The notes beneath the pieces were generated by a model that saw nothing but the letters and a program-made list of their open reading frames with translations, had not been told where the DNA came from and made no database searches. Made by a program: the position numbers and the translations under genes. From contig JAJZCM010000009.1 in the NCBI GenBank assembly GCA_021846045.1, forward strand, positions 1 through 45,871: 45,871 nt of DNA, read 5' to 3'. Shown here piece by piece: positions 23,662 to 32,402 of the stretch. How positions within the stretch are numbered: position 1 is the stretch's first letter; each line of letters starts with the position of its first letter. Source of the stretch: a bacterium. Lineage in GTDB: Bacteria; Elusimicrobiota; Elusimicrobia; UBA1565; UBA9628.

Positions 23662-24348
23662 TTTCCGACAAAGAATAAGATAGCGGTTTTTATCATCCGA
23701 AGGAAGACGGTAATTGAATTTTTCCTTAACAACCAGCGGTAAAATTGACGGTGGAGCGTCGCTTGCCGTTGGGGCGACTGTTAGGTCTTGGCTTTGATAG
23801 GCGATGAAAAATCCATTCGGCTTTAAAAGAGGATTCGCTATCTTCACCGCTTTATGGAACGGCGCGACCGCTCTTTCAAGGATGACGTCAAAGAAAACGG
23901 AATCTTGTTCGCCGGTCGGTTTTCTAATTAGATGAATTCCCTTAATCCCCAGGGCGATCAGTGTGAGATTTAAAAAGTCAAAACGCTTTTTCAGGGGCTC
24001 AATCAAGGTCATATCTATTTCCGGAAAGGCAATTTTGATAACGACGCCGATGAAACCGGCGCCGGAGCCCAAATCCGCAACGCTTAAAACTTCTTGGAAA
24101 TATGTTTCTTTGATGCTTTTTAGAAATGGAAGGCAGGCCAAGGCGTCGGCTGCATGGCGCAATAGGAGATTTTGCGGCGAGATGTCCGCTGTGAGCCCCG
24201 ATTCCAGATCGTGGCAGGCGACTAGATTGAGATAATTCTCGATTTGATTTTTCTGATCCGGGCTTAAGGAAATATTCCACTCCGTCAGATTGGAGGCGAG
24301 CGGAAGCCAGTCGTAGAGACGCTTGGACGGAGAAGCTGTTTTCGCCAT
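23581..24348 (-). CDS. rsmG: 16S rRNA (guanine-527-N7) methyltransferase, with repeat-derived C-terminus
   Basis: A 255 aa SAM-dependent methyltransferase that modifies G527 of 16S rRNA. The SAM site VADLGSGAGFIGVVI lies near 90-105, with the later IEPLKKRFDFL and DVILERAVAPF blocks typical of RsmG/GidB. The last 20 or so residues ([13 protein letters not shown] and on) are encoded by a palindromic repeat and are not part of the family. The gene follows mnmG by 2 bases, the classical gidA-gidB order. Function is probably intact, as the extension lies after the fold. Confidence 0.93.
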   Translation of the reverse strand: MAKTASPSKRLYDWLPLASNLTEWNISLSPDQKNQIENYLNLVACHDLESGLTADISPQNLLLRHAADALACLPFLKSIKETYFQEVLSVADLGSGAGFIGVVIKIAFPEIDMTLIEPLKKRFDFLNLTLIALGIKGIHLIRKPTGEQDSVFFDVILERAVAPFHKAVKIANPLLKPNGFFIAYQSQDLTVAPTASDAPPSILPLVVKEKFNYRLPSDDKNRYLILCRKATAQVRHSGESRNPEDRRSGPRLSSG

Positions 24349-24350
24349 TT

Positions 24351-26189
24351 TTATCGGCTATTCTCAGCCGAATCATAACGCCTTTCCTCAAGATGCTTCG
24401 GCACGCTCTCGCTTCGCGAGCAAGGAACGCAGGCGGCATTTTGCATTCGGCTTTTTTCCACAAGGACCCATAGAATTTGAACATCCGAGGGCGAGAGCCC
24501 GGGAATGCGGCCGGCTTGCCCGAGAGTCTTAGGTTTAATGCGTTCAAGTTTCTGGCGTGCCTCAAGCCCTAAAGCTGGAATTGAAAGATAGGCGAAAGAT
24601 TCGGGAATGCGGACGTGTTCGAGTTTTTGCAGTTTTTCGGCGATTTGTTTTTCGCGCTCAAGATAACCCGCGTAGCTTCTTTCGATTTCTTTTTCTTCTT
24701 GTGCCCGTCCCATTGACCAGGGATAAAGTTCCGAGTCCGAGTAGCGGCTGTTTTCCCGCACGATATCCCGATAGCGCTGAAAAGAGTCAAATAAGGAATC
24801 TGAAACAAGTCCCAGCCGGCGGCCTTTTTCCATGAGCCTCAAATCCGCGTTATCGGCGCGCAGACTGATGCGGTACTCGGCTCTGGAGGTAAACATCCGG
24901 TACGGTTCGTCGACCCCCTTGGTGACTAGGTCATCGATGAGGACTCCGATATAGGACTCATCCCGGGATAAAATGAGAGGCGGTTTTTCCTTGATTTTTA
25001 AAGCGGCATTGGCGCCCGCGATGAGACCTTGGGCGGCGGCTTCTTCATAACCGGTCGTTCCGTTGATTTGGCCGGCGAAATAAAGTCCGGACACGTTTTT
25101 AGTCTCAAGGGTCGGGTGAAGCTGGGTTGGCGGACAATAATCGTATTCAATGGCGTATCCTGGGCGCATGATGTGCGCGTTCTTGAGTCCGGAAATGGAG
25201 CTTAAGACGCTTCTTTGGACGTCTTCCGGAAGACTGGTCGATAACCCATTGACGTAAATTTCTTTCGTGTGGTAGCCTTCGGGTTCGAGAAAAATAATAT
25301 GCCTTTCCTTGTGCGGAAATTTGACGACCTTATCCTCGATGGACGGGCAATAGCGAGGTCCGATGGATTTGATGACTCCGCTGTAAAGCGGCGAGCGGTC
25401 GAGCGAGCTTTGGATTCTTTGATGAGTCTCTTGGTTGGTGTAGGTGATAAAACAAGATAAAAGCTGATTATCGACTTTTGCGTTTGAATGCGAAAATGGC
25501 TTGGGCGGATTGTCGGATTCTTGAATTTGACATTCCGAGAAATCAATGGAACGGCTTTGAATTCTCATCGGAGTTCCGGTTTTCATTCGCCCCACTTCAA
25601 ATCCGAGAGACTTGATGCTTTGGGTAAGTTCCATAGCCGGCTTTTCCCCAAAACGCCCCGAGGCAAAAGAGTTAAGGCCGATATGCGCCAGACCGTTGAG
25701 AAAGGTTCCGGTCGTAACAACGACTGCTTGGGACCGGTAGAGAGTTTCTCTCAGGCTGATGACGCCTTGGACGCTGGAATTTTCTCCGATCAAAAGACGC
25801 GTCGCTTCATCTTGAATTAAATCCAAGTTCTCCTGGTTTTCCAGAACCTCTTTCATGGAAAACTGATAGAGCTTTTTGTCGCACTGGGCGCGCGGAGACT
25901 GGACGGCGGCTCCTTTGCTGATGTTGAGAATTTTAAAATGAAGTCCGGATCGGTCGGTATTTTTTGCCATTTCCCCGCCCAGAGCGTCTATTTCACGGAC
26001 GATTTGGCCCTTGGCAACGCCGCCAATGGAGGGATTGCAAGACATTGCGGCGATAGTGTCGAGGTTTTGAGTGAGTAAAAGCGTTGTTATTCCCATGCGG
26101 GCGCAAGCCAAGGCGGCTTCGCATCCGGCGTGTCCGCCGCCGATAACGATAACTTGGTATTTTTTAGGAAAAGAAATAAAGTTAGGCAT
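24351..26189 (-). CDS. mnmG: tRNA uridine-5-carboxymethylaminomethyl modification enzyme MnmG
   Basis: A 612 aa FAD-dependent enzyme that with MnmE installs the cmnm5/nm5 group on wobble U34 of several tRNAs. The FAD site [14 protein letters not shown] is at residues 13-26; other family blocks include [15 protein letters not shown] and the C-terminal helical domain ending near [18 protein letters not shown] 26189 is chosen because it gives the family N-terminus; it overlaps the stop of the Yip1-like gene by 8 bases. The last 30 residues are not family-like and include a segment encoded by the 32-base palindrome at 24401-24432. Confidence 0.96.
   Translation of the reverse strand: MPNFISFPKKYQVIVIGGGHAGCEAALACARMGITTLLLTQNLDTIAAMSCNPSIGGVAKGQIVREIDALGGEMAKNTDRSGLHFKILNISKGAAVQSPRAQCDKKLYQFSMKEVLENQENLDLIQDEATRLLIGENSSVQGVISLRETLYRSQAVVVTTGTFLNGLAHIGLNSFASGRFGEKPAMELTQSIKSLGFEVGRMKTGTPMRIQSRSIDFSECQIQESDNPPKPFSHSNAKVDNQLLSCFITYTNQETHQRIQSSLDRSPLYSGVIKSIGPRYCPSIEDKVVKFPHKERHIIFLEPEGYHTKEIYVNGLSTSLPEDVQRSVLSSISGLKNAHIMRPGYAIEYDYCPPTQLHPTLETKNVSGLYFAGQINGTTGYEEAAAQGLIAGANAALKIKEKPPLILSRDESYIGVLIDDLVTKGVDEPYRMFTSRAEYRISLRADNADLRLMEKGRRLGLVSDSLFDSFQRYRDIVRENSRYSDSELYPWSMGRAQEEKEIERSYAGYLEREKQIAEKLQKLEHVRIPESFAYLSIPALGLEARQKLERIKPKTLGQAGRIPGLSPSDVQILWVLVEKSRMQNAACVPCSRSESVPKHLEERRYDSAENSR
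24401..24432. repeat. 32-base palindromic repeat, copy in the 3' end of mnmG
   Basis: Inverse of 18902-18933 with one mismatch. Read on the coding (minus) strand of mnmG it encodes [11 protein letters not shown] in the non-conserved C-terminal tail. Confidence 0.75.
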
Positions 26190-26943
26190 AGAGAAGAGCC
26201 TTGAGGATTTCTTTGGGAACCAGACCCATGAAATAAAGCGCGAAAGCAAACGCGATTTGAAACAGCAAGGAAAATAAGACCGCCAGGAATGCTCGGGAGA
26301 GGCGCAGCCCCCGCAGTTCCCTAAGTCCCATCATTCCGGCCCAGAGCATCCACAACCCCCCCACGACTTGAGCGCCGTTAAAGACCGCGCTTGAGTCCAG
26401 AAAGATCGATAAGATCATGGGGAGAAAAAGGGCGATTCCAATGACGTTAAGCCCCAACATGAAGCCGGCAATGGGCAAAGCCTCAGATTTTTTAAGTTTC
26501 AATAGAGGAAAGATAAAGAGGGCAAAACAAATTATTTCTCCAAGATTAAACCATAATTTTGAAATCCCGTTTTTTTGAGCGTAAAGGACGATCAAAATAA
26601 ACGGCATCGCAGTCCAAAAAATGCCGGTAATCAGTTTAAAGAAAAGATTTCCTTTTTCAAGCCAGAGCATGACGCCGAGAAGACAAAGAATCCAGACAAT
26701 TTCTAACGGAGGCTGCCAAAGCATCACTTTCAGCCAAAAATAGAAATTCGGGGACTGGCTGGGAAAGGGCGCGTAGTGATCGGGAAAATTCCAGGGCTTG
26801 AGCCAATAAAACAGAAGCGAGAACAAAAGAAAAACAAAGTAGAGGCTTAAATTGAGAACAATCTCTCCATTTCCCTTATTTTTCGCGGCCCCCCGCGAGG
26901 GAAAAAAGAGATAATCTCCGCAGAGTGCAAGGATTTTTCTCAT
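26182..26943 (-). CDS. Yip1-like polytopic membrane protein
   Basis: A 253 aa membrane protein with about six spans. ATG 26943 overlaps the MFS stop by 4 bases (ATGA) and gives a short cytoplasmic N-terminus ([17 protein letters not shown]) before the first span. The pattern of an N-terminal amphipathic segment, then several spans with a [18 protein letters not shown]-type motif near 208, fits the bacterial YIP1 family. Its function is unknown. It lies between an MFS transporter and mnmG with overlapping ends on both sides, so it is translated with the tRNA-modification genes. Confidence 0.75.
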   Translation of the reverse strand: MRKILALCGDYLFFPSRGAAKNKGNGEIVLNLSLYFVFLLFSLLFYWLKPWNFPDHYAPFPSQSPNFYFWLKVMLWQPPLEIVWILCLLGVMLWLEKGNLFFKLITGIFWTAMPFILIVLYAQKNGISKLWFNLGEIICFALFIFPLLKLKKSEALPIAGFMLGLNVIGIALFLPMILSIFLDSSAVFNGAQVVGGLWMLWAGMMGLRELRGLRLSRAFLAVLFSLLFQIAFAFALYFMGLVPKEILKALLYA

Positions 26944-28151
26944 ATTAAATCGTTTTGATAGTGCTTCATTCCCCAAAAACAAAAAATAGAGGCCGGGGCC
27001 AGAAAGAGAGTGGCGCAAATGAGGGCGATTTTAAGGCCCGCCAAGTCCGAAACATATCCTATCAAAGTTGGGGATATCGCGTCTCCCAAGGCGTGGATAA
27101 GAAGCATATTGGCGCCAAAAGCGAGCGAGCGCTGGGTTGTGGGCGTAACCGCGACAATGACGGCGTTTAAGGGCCCCATGTTTAGAAAAAGAAAAATTTC
27201 AGCGATAAAAAGAGCCGCCAGCGCAATTTTGAGGTTTGGGGCTAAAAGAGAAAAAATCGCCAGCGGCATTCCGAGTAAAAGTCCTAGCCCGGAAATCAAA
27301 AAGTAAGACTTAGGGTTGACTCTAGTGAGGCGTTCTGAAAGAAATCCTCCCAAATAAGAGCCGATAATTCCGGAGAACACCGTCAGCGCTCCGAAAATAA
27401 TACCCGATTTTTCTACGCTTAAGCGCCAACGCCGGTGAAAAAAACTGGGCATCCAAACGGCAAAACCGCCCAAGGCAAAAGTCATTGTCGCCCCCGCAAA
27501 AGTCGTCAGAGCGTAACTGGGAATGGAGAAAAGGGCTTGGACGCCCTTGGCAAGGCTTGTTTTTTCTTTTAAGGTTTGTTGGTGGAGGGGCGTTTTTTCC
27601 CGCGGATCTTTAAGCCGGGATGCGAAAACAGCGAGGATCAAACTCGGGATGGATAAAAAGATAAAAGCGTTTCTCCAACCCCATTTTTGCCCCAAGACGC
27701 CGCCGCCGATATACCCAAGCGCGCTTCCCACCGGAATGGCCAGCGAAAAAAGAGCCATAACCATCCCCGCTTTTTCCGGAGGATACATTTCGCAGACAAA
27801 AGACGGAGAGATCGCGCCGTAGCAGGATTCTCCAATTCCCACGGCGGCCCTGGCTGAAAACAAAGAGGCAAAATTTCCGCAGAGAGCGGTCGCCCCAGTA
27901 GAGAGGCTCCATAAGACCGTTCCCACCGTAACCCATAAAACGCGTCCATAACGATCGGCGAGATATCCGATGGGAAGGGCGGCAAACATATAGACCAGCA
28001 TGAAGGCCGATGCAAGCCAACCCGCTTGGGCGTCCGACAACAAGAGATCTTTCTGGATTAACGGCAATACGGCGTAGACGGCTTGCCTATCAATATAGTT
28101 GAAAAGATTGATTAGAAAAAGGATCAAGAAAACGGAACGTGTTTTTTTCAT
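26940..28151 (-). CDS. MFS transporter, Spinster-like
   Basis: A 403 aa major facilitator with 12 predicted spans. The first span contains NYIDRQAVYAVLPLI and the first cytoplasmic loop has the MFS signature GYLADRYGRV; the GIGESCYGAISPSFV block in span 4-5 is typical of Spinster-like members, which move lipids, organic acids or drugs. The substrate is not predictable. ATG 28151 overlaps the mnmE stop by 4 bases (ATGA) and gives a normal MFS N-terminus. The gene is an unusual insertion between mnmE and mnmG. Confidence 0.9.
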   Translation of the reverse strand: MKKTRSVFLILFLINLFNYIDRQAVYAVLPLIQKDLLLSDAQAGWLASAFMLVYMFAALPIGYLADRYGRVLWVTVGTVLWSLSTGATALCGNFASLFSARAAVGIGESCYGAISPSFVCEMYPPEKAGMVMALFSLAIPVGSALGYIGGGVLGQKWGWRNAFIFLSIPSLILAVFASRLKDPREKTPLHQQTLKEKTSLAKGVQALFSIPSYALTTFAGATMTFALGGFAVWMPSFFHRRWRLSVEKSGIIFGALTVFSGIIGSYLGGFLSERLTRVNPKSYFLISGLGLLLGMPLAIFSLLAPNLKIALAALFIAEIFLFLNMGPLNAVIVAVTPTTQRSLAFGANMLLIHALGDAISPTLIGYVSDLAGLKIALICATLFLAPASIFCFWGMKHYQNDLI

Positions 28152-29509
28152 TTTCCAACACAAAACTTGGAGAAGATCGCGTCAAGAACGTCTTTCTCCG
28201 CGTTGTCTCCGGTGATTTCTCCTAAAAACCGCAGGCACTCCCGCAGATGAAAAGCGGCCCTTTCTTCCCATCGCCCGGCATTGTCTTGAATGGCTTTTCC
28301 AACCGAAAAAATTTCCGCAGACGCAGAGGTTAAGGCTTCATGGTGCCGGAGACTCGTGATGAGAACTTCGTGTCCAGCGGATTCTTGGGCGAGGGCGGAC
28401 GCTAGGCTCTTTTTTAGATCCAGGATTCCTTCTTTTAAAAGAGCTGAAACCAGAATTCCTTCCCAATGGTGGTCAATTCGGCGCGGCAGATCGGATTTAT
28501 TGAGGGCGAAAATAACGGGCTTATTTTCTTTTCGGGCCGCTTCGGCAAGAGAGAGAATGGTTTTTTCTTCTTCGCTTGAGATTTCCTTGGAACGATCGAT
28601 GACAATGAGAGTCAGATCGCTGTTTTTTAGGGCGTCATGGGTTCGGCGGATGCCTTCTTTTTCAACGGCGTCTTCCGTCTTATGCCGGACTCCGGCGGTG
28701 TCGATTAAAAGAGGCGTGAGATTTCCCATTGAGACAGACTCTTCAATCGTGTCCCGCGTGGTGCCCGGAATTTCTGAGACAATCGCGCGATCCCGTCCCA
28801 ACAAGGCGTTAAGAAGGCTGGATTTTCCAGAATTGGGAAGGCCGGCGATGCAGATTCGTGGGCCGCTGAAAATTTTTTTCCCCCTTTCATAGGTTGAAGC
28901 GAAATCCAAGATTGAGCCATGAATTTCATGGAGAAGCGTTAAAAATTCACTTTCCGGCGGCGGCGGCAATTCTTCTTCCGGGTGGTCTAGGCAGGCCTCA
29001 ATATGCGCCAGCATTTCAAACAGGGGCGTTTTAATTTTTCGGAGAGTATTGGATATCCCTCCCGAGAGTTGAATTAGAGCGGCGCGGTGGGCGGCTTGGT
29101 TATCCGCGGCGATAAGATCGCAGACGGCTTCCGCTTGGGAGAGATCCATTTTCCCATTGAGAAAAGATCTTCGAGTAAATTCGCCGGGGTCGGCCATTCG
29201 CGCGCCGCTTTGCAAAGCGGTTTTGAGCAAAGAAGAAAGAATGAATGGAGAACCATGGGCGGTAATTTCAATGAGGTCTTCTCCGGTTGGGCTCGTAGGT
29301 TTTGGGAAATAAAGGGCGACGACTTGATCGAGAAAATTTTCACCCCAAGCCGCCCTGGTGAGAAGGGCGGTTCTTGGTTTAAGATTTTGAACGTCAATTT
29401 GAAGGAATGTCGCGGCTTTTTTTAGAGCGTCATGTCCGCTTAAACGTAGGACGCCCAACGCGCTTTTTCCCGGCGGAGTGGCAATGGCGGCGATTGTTTC
29501 TTCGTTCAA
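28148..29509 (-). CDS. mnmE: tRNA modification GTPase MnmE
   Basis: A 453 aa GTPase that acts with MnmG on tRNA wobble uridine. The N-terminal folate-binding domain starts ETIAAIATPPGKSALGVLRL. The G domain, near the middle, has P-loop GLPNSGKSSLLN, switch IPGTTRDTIEE, DTAGVRH and NKSD. The C-terminal catalytic motif is FCVGK at the very end. TTG 29509 overlaps the jag stop by 4 bases (TTGA) and gives exactly the family N-terminus. A longer frame from TTG 29545 would add 12 non-conserved residues and overlap jag by 40 bases, so it is less likely. Confidence 0.95.
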   Translation of the reverse strand: MNEETIAAIATPPGKSALGVLRLSGHDALKKAATFLQIDVQNLKPRTALLTRAAWGENFLDQVVALYFPKPTSPTGEDLIEITAHGSPFILSSLLKTALQSGARMADPGEFTRRSFLNGKMDLSQAEAVCDLIAADNQAAHRAALIQLSGGISNTLRKIKTPLFEMLAHIEACLDHPEEELPPPPESEFLTLLHEIHGSILDFASTYERGKKIFSGPRICIAGLPNSGKSSLLNALLGRDRAIVSEIPGTTRDTIEESVSMGNLTPLLIDTAGVRHKTEDAVEKEGIRRTHDALKNSDLTLIVIDRSKEISSEEEKTILSLAEAARKENKPVIFALNKSDLPRRIDHHWEGILVSALLKEGILDLKKSLASALAQESAGHEVLITSLRHHEALTSASAEIFSVGKAIQDNAGRWEERAAFHLRECLRFLGEITGDNAEKDVLDAIFSKFCVGK

Positions 29510-30003
29510 GAATTTTTGCGAGGACGAAGAATAATTTTTCTCCAAACTCCTTCGCCCTCCGAAACGCTTTCAATTTCCGAGTGATCGGCCAAGGCTTTGT
29601 GGATGATTCGCCTAGTCGCCGCGTTCATCGGCGGCAGCCGATAAGGGGCGTTTGATCGCTTGACCTCGGAAATTCCATATTCGACTTTGGAAAAAATCTC
29701 TTTTTCTTTCTTATCCCAATAACCTAGCGCATCCACTTGGATAGCGGATTCTTGGCCTGTTTTGCGGCTAAGGAGAATGTTGAAAAGAAACTGCAGAGGC
29801 TCAATTGTTTTCCCTTCCAAGCCGATTAGATATTGCGCGTCTTCTCCGCTCAAGGATAACTTGGCGCGCTCTTGTTTCTCTTCCCAAAGGGCGGAGATGA
29901 GGACGTCGTTAAACCCCATCTTGTCCAAGAGTTCTTTCATTAGAATTTCCGCCGTGGGAAGAATCTCTTTTCCTGCTTTGGGCGTGGGAGATGAAGCGTT
30001 CAT
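29506..30003 (-). CDS. jag: Jag/KhpB family RNA-binding protein (KH and R3H)
   Basis: A 165 aa protein without the N-terminal Jag_N domain. A KH-like domain (about 40-110) has LIGLEGKTIEPLQFLFN, the family version of the GxxG loop. The R3H domain at the C-terminus has PMNAATRRIIHKALAD and SEGEGVWRKI. Jag/KhpB proteins bind RNA and influence cell elongation and division in Gram-positive bacteria. It lies directly downstream of yidC, as in many genomes. The start is preceded by AATAATATG with no Shine-Dalgarno, like the carboxylesterase start at 35812. Confidence 0.92.
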   Translation of the reverse strand: MNASSPTPKAGKEILPTAEILMKELLDKMGFNDVLISALWEEKQERAKLSLSGEDAQYLIGLEGKTIEPLQFLFNILLSRKTGQESAIQVDALGYWDKKEKEIFSKVEYGISEVKRSNAPYRLPPMNAATRRIIHKALADHSEIESVSEGEGVWRKIILRPRKNS

Positions 30004-30021
30004 ATTATTTCGTTGCGAGCC

Positions 30022-31533
30022 TCAGTACTTGTAATACTTCTTAAGTCCCAATTGGATGGCGGCGTTAAATAAGCTGTTGGTCATCCAGTAAAGGACCAGC
30101 CCCGCTGGAAAATTCAGGAACATGACCGTAAAAATGACCGGCATCCAGGTCATGATCTGGGCTTGGGCGGGATCTCCGGGCGGAGGATTGAGTTTATTTT
30201 GAGCAAACATCAACGTCCCCATGACGATCGGAAGAATATAGTAAGGATCCTTGGCCGAAAGATCCTTGATCCAGAAAATCCAAGGCGCCGCGTGAAGTTC
30301 CCAAGCGTTTCTTAAAGTCGTGTAAAGGGCGATAAAGACCGGAGCTTGGATCAACATGGGCAAGCATCCGCCCAATGGATTTGCCCCGTTTTTCTTGTAG
30401 AGTTCCATCATCTCGGCGTTCATCTTGGTCGGTTCCGAGGCATATTTTTTCTGGAGTTTTGTAATCTCGGGCTGGAGTTTTCGCATCGCGACTTGAGCCT
30501 TGAGACTTTTGAGGGTCAGCGGAAAAACCAGTATTTGAAGCCCAATTGTGAGAAGAATAATAGACCAGCCCCAATTTCCGGTCAGAAGATAAATCTTTTC
30601 CAGAATTTCAAGGATCAGGTGTCCGATTTGCGCGAAAAACCCGAAGTTAATCGAACGCTCTAGGCCAAGATGGTAATGCGACAGCCAGGTATATCCTTTC
30701 GCCCCAAGATAAAAAGGAACGGTCCAAGTGTGAACGGTCTTGGGATTTAAAATGAGGCTCGGCGCGGTCAAGACGACTTCAGGCGGAGTCAGGCTTGAGA
30801 CGCTAAACTCGTTACTTTTTGGGAGCATGGCGGCCAAGAAGTAGCGATTGTCGATTCCCACCCATTGAAAGGGGCCGGCGTGGTTTCCCGGCTTAAACGT
30901 ATCCACTTTTCCGTTGAGACCATGTCCTCCGAATTCAAGCCCTATCGCCCTCCAAACCTTGGGGTTTTCTTTTTGTTCGGTCGCGATCGTGCCTAGTCCC
31001 GGGCCGATTGAAAGACTCCAAGCTCCGGTCTGAATCATTTTTCCAGAAGTGTTGGTTAGGGTGATTTGCAGTTCAGGAACTTTTTTCCCCTCAATGCCCG
31101 GAATAAATTCCTTGGCGACTTCCAACCCGTCCTGGCGGCGGGCCACGAAGGTCAGATTAGGAGCCTTGGGGTTCTGGGTAAATTTTAAATTTGAAAACGC
31201 GGCAAAAAAGCCCGGAGTGGGATATTGAACCAATTCCACCATTCCCAAGGGCTCGGGATACTGCCAACTGGTGATTCCGGCTCCATCCGGGTTGACTTTG
31301 AGCTTGGCCTTTCCGAAATCGGCGTTCATCGGTGGATAATTCTTAAGGGGCAGGGCCGCCGGCGGGTTTAAATTGGCACCCGGTGCGGGAAGGGTTTGCG
31401 TTTGAGATATTGCCGCTTTTTGAGGAAGCGGCGGCATATATTTTTTTTGGATAAAGACAAACCATAATCCGTAGACCAGAACGGATAATGCGACGGCAAT
31501 GAGTAGATTTCTTTCCGTGTTTATTGATTCCAT
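30022..31533 (-). CDS. yidC: Membrane protein insertase YidC
   Basis: A 503 aa inner-membrane insertase of the Oxa1/YidC family, which inserts and folds membrane proteins alone or with SecYEG. The N-terminal span (about 8-27) is followed by a large periplasmic domain (about 40-310) of Gram-negative type. The conserved insertase core follows (about 320-500) with TGNWGWSIILLTIGLQILVF, KYASEPTKMNAEMMELYKK, NPLGGCLPMLIQAPVFIALY and the last span near LNFPAGLVLYW. It overlaps yidD by 13 bases. Confidence 0.97.
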   Translation of the reverse strand: MESINTERNLLIAVALSVLVYGLWFVFIQKKYMPPLPQKAAISQTQTLPAPGANLNPPAALPLKNYPPMNADFGKAKLKVNPDGAGITSWQYPEPLGMVELVQYPTPGFFAAFSNLKFTQNPKAPNLTFVARRQDGLEVAKEFIPGIEGKKVPELQITLTNTSGKMIQTGAWSLSIGPGLGTIATEQKENPKVWRAIGLEFGGHGLNGKVDTFKPGNHAGPFQWVGIDNRYFLAAMLPKSNEFSVSSLTPPEVVLTAPSLILNPKTVHTWTVPFYLGAKGYTWLSHYHLGLERSINFGFFAQIGHLILEILEKIYLLTGNWGWSIILLTIGLQILVFPLTLKSLKAQVAMRKLQPEITKLQKKYASEPTKMNAEMMELYKKNGANPLGGCLPMLIQAPVFIALYTTLRNAWELHAAPWIFWIKDLSAKDPYYILPIVMGTLMFAQNKLNPPPGDPAQAQIMTWMPVIFTVMFLNFPAGLVLYWMTNSLFNAAIQLGLKKYYKY

Positions 31534-31859
31534 AATTGAAAACCCTCAGGTTTTACGGGGTCATATCCTCCCGGATGGAAGGGGTGGCATTTAATAAGTC
31601 TTCGAATAGAAAAACAGGTTCCACGAAAGGCGCCGTGCGTTCCGATGGCTTCTTTGGCATAGTCGGAGCAACTGGGATAAAAACGGCAAGAGGGGCGCAA
31701 AAACGGCCGAAGGAGTTTCTGGTAGAGGAAAATACAAGATAGGAGGAGCTTTTGTAATTGTTCTGGTTCGTCATTCCGGCGAAAGCCGGAATCCAGAAGA
31801 TCGCTGCTCTGGACCCCGACTTTCGTCGGGGTGACGTGAGTAGTTGGGAGCTTCTTCAT
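31521..31859 (-). CDS. yidD: YidD membrane-insertion factor with an in-frame repeat at its N-terminus
   Basis: A 112 aa protein; YidD is usually 70-90 aa. The family part is residues 38-112 (FLYQKLLRPFLRPSCRFYPS and then SCSDYAKEAI, KCHPFHPGG), with the conserved cysteines. It helps YidC insert membrane proteins. Residues 6-33 (THVTPTKVGVQ and DSGFRRND) are encoded by a palindromic repeat (31754-31845) that lies in frame. The original ATG is still coupled to rnpA by a 4-base overlap (ATGA). No other canonical start lies between the repeat and the conserved part, so the repeat is probably translated as part of YidD. Confidence 0.9.
   Translation of the reverse strand: MKKLPTTHVTPTKVGVQSSDLLDSGFRRNDEPEQLQKLLLSCIFLYQKLLRPFLRPSCRFYPSCSDYAKEAIGTHGAFRGTCFSIRRLIKCHPFHPGGYDPVKPEGFQLWNQ
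31754..31845. repeat. Palindromic repeat (three hairpins), copy B, inside yidD
   Basis: Same element as copies A and C, same orientation as C. Most of it lies within the first codons of yidD and keeps the reading frame open. Confidence 0.9.
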
Positions 31860-32176
31860 GTTAGAATTTCCGCTTTTTCGCAGAGCTTGAGAAAATCTTT
31901 TTCCGCATCGATGAAGTTTTTCCAGGCGCAGTCGGGTTGAATTGAAACGATGATGTCTATTCCGTCCTTGATACGATTTTGATTGAGCCGAAAGGCTTCC
32001 CGCGCTAGGCGCCGAAAACGGTTTCTCTTAACGGCGGTTCCCGTCTTTTTAACGATGGAAACTCCGAAGCGAGCTTTGGCTGGTTTCATGAGCGCTACTT
32101 TGTCCTCGTGCGTTGGGCGAGTTGAAAAACGCAAAATAACCCCCGGGATGGCGACTCTTCTTCCATGAGAAAACAC
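31856..32176 (-). CDS. rnpA: Ribonuclease P protein component (start uncertain)
   Basis: The protein subunit of RNase P, which matures the 5' ends of tRNAs. The RNR core VKKTGTAVKRNRFRRLAREA and the C-terminal IDIIVSIQP are clear. GTG 32176 is the first canonical start and gives 106 aa, but the frame upstream codes for the family N-terminus (RFRLGSSARLKSRKEFGRVF) back to about 32233, with no ATG, GTG or TTG. A full 125 aa protein would need a non-standard start such as GTC at 32233-32231. It is followed by yidD (4-base overlap) and preceded by rpmH. Confidence 0.9.
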   Translation of the reverse strand: MFSHGRRVAIPGVILRFSTRPTHEDKVALMKPAKARFGVSIVKKTGTAVKRNRFRRLAREAFRLNQNRIKDGIDIIVSIQPDCAWKNFIDAEKDFLKLCEKAEILT

Positions 32177-32240
32177 CCGTCCGAATTCTTTGCGGGATTT
32201 AAGCCGCGCTGAAGAACCGAGGCGAAAGCGGACAACGGTC

Positions 32241-32378
32241 TCAGGCTTTGACGAGGACGTGACGGCCCTTTTGCCTTCGGCGGCTCAAAACTCCTTTTCC
32301 GCCGGGAGTCTTCATCCGAGCCCGAAATCCGATGGCCCTTTTTCTTTTTTTATTGTGCGGTCTAAATGTAGGTAGCAT
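32241..32378 (-). CDS. rpmH: 50S ribosomal protein L34
   Basis: A 45 aa basic protein that starts [14 protein letters not shown], continues [20 protein letters not shown] and ends [12 protein letters not shown]: the complete L34 pattern. It is the first gene of the rnpA-yidD-yidC cluster. Its -10 box ends only 9 bases before the ATG, so the mRNA is probably almost leaderless. In most bacteria dnaA would be next to it; here acs is. Confidence 0.97.
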   Translation of the reverse strand: MLPTFRPHNKKRKRAIGFRARMKTPGGKGVLSRRRQKGRHVLVKA

Positions 32379-32387
32379 AATGGGTTT

Positions 32388-32396
32388 ATTATATCA
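32388..32396 (-). promoter_or_regulatory. Extended -10 promoter of rpmH
   Basis: TGATATAAT on the minus strand is a perfect TGn-TATAAT extended -10. The start codon follows after 9 bases. A -35 is weak, as expected with an extended -10. The upstream side is the palindromic repeat copy C. Confidence 0.65.
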
Positions 32397-32402
32397 AAAA
32401 TC

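Noticed and set aside
29510-29545. TTG 29545 as mnmE start
   Set aside because: Adds 12 non-conserved residues and a longer overlap with jag; TTG 29509 matches the family N-terminus and the 4-base overlap pattern of the cluster.
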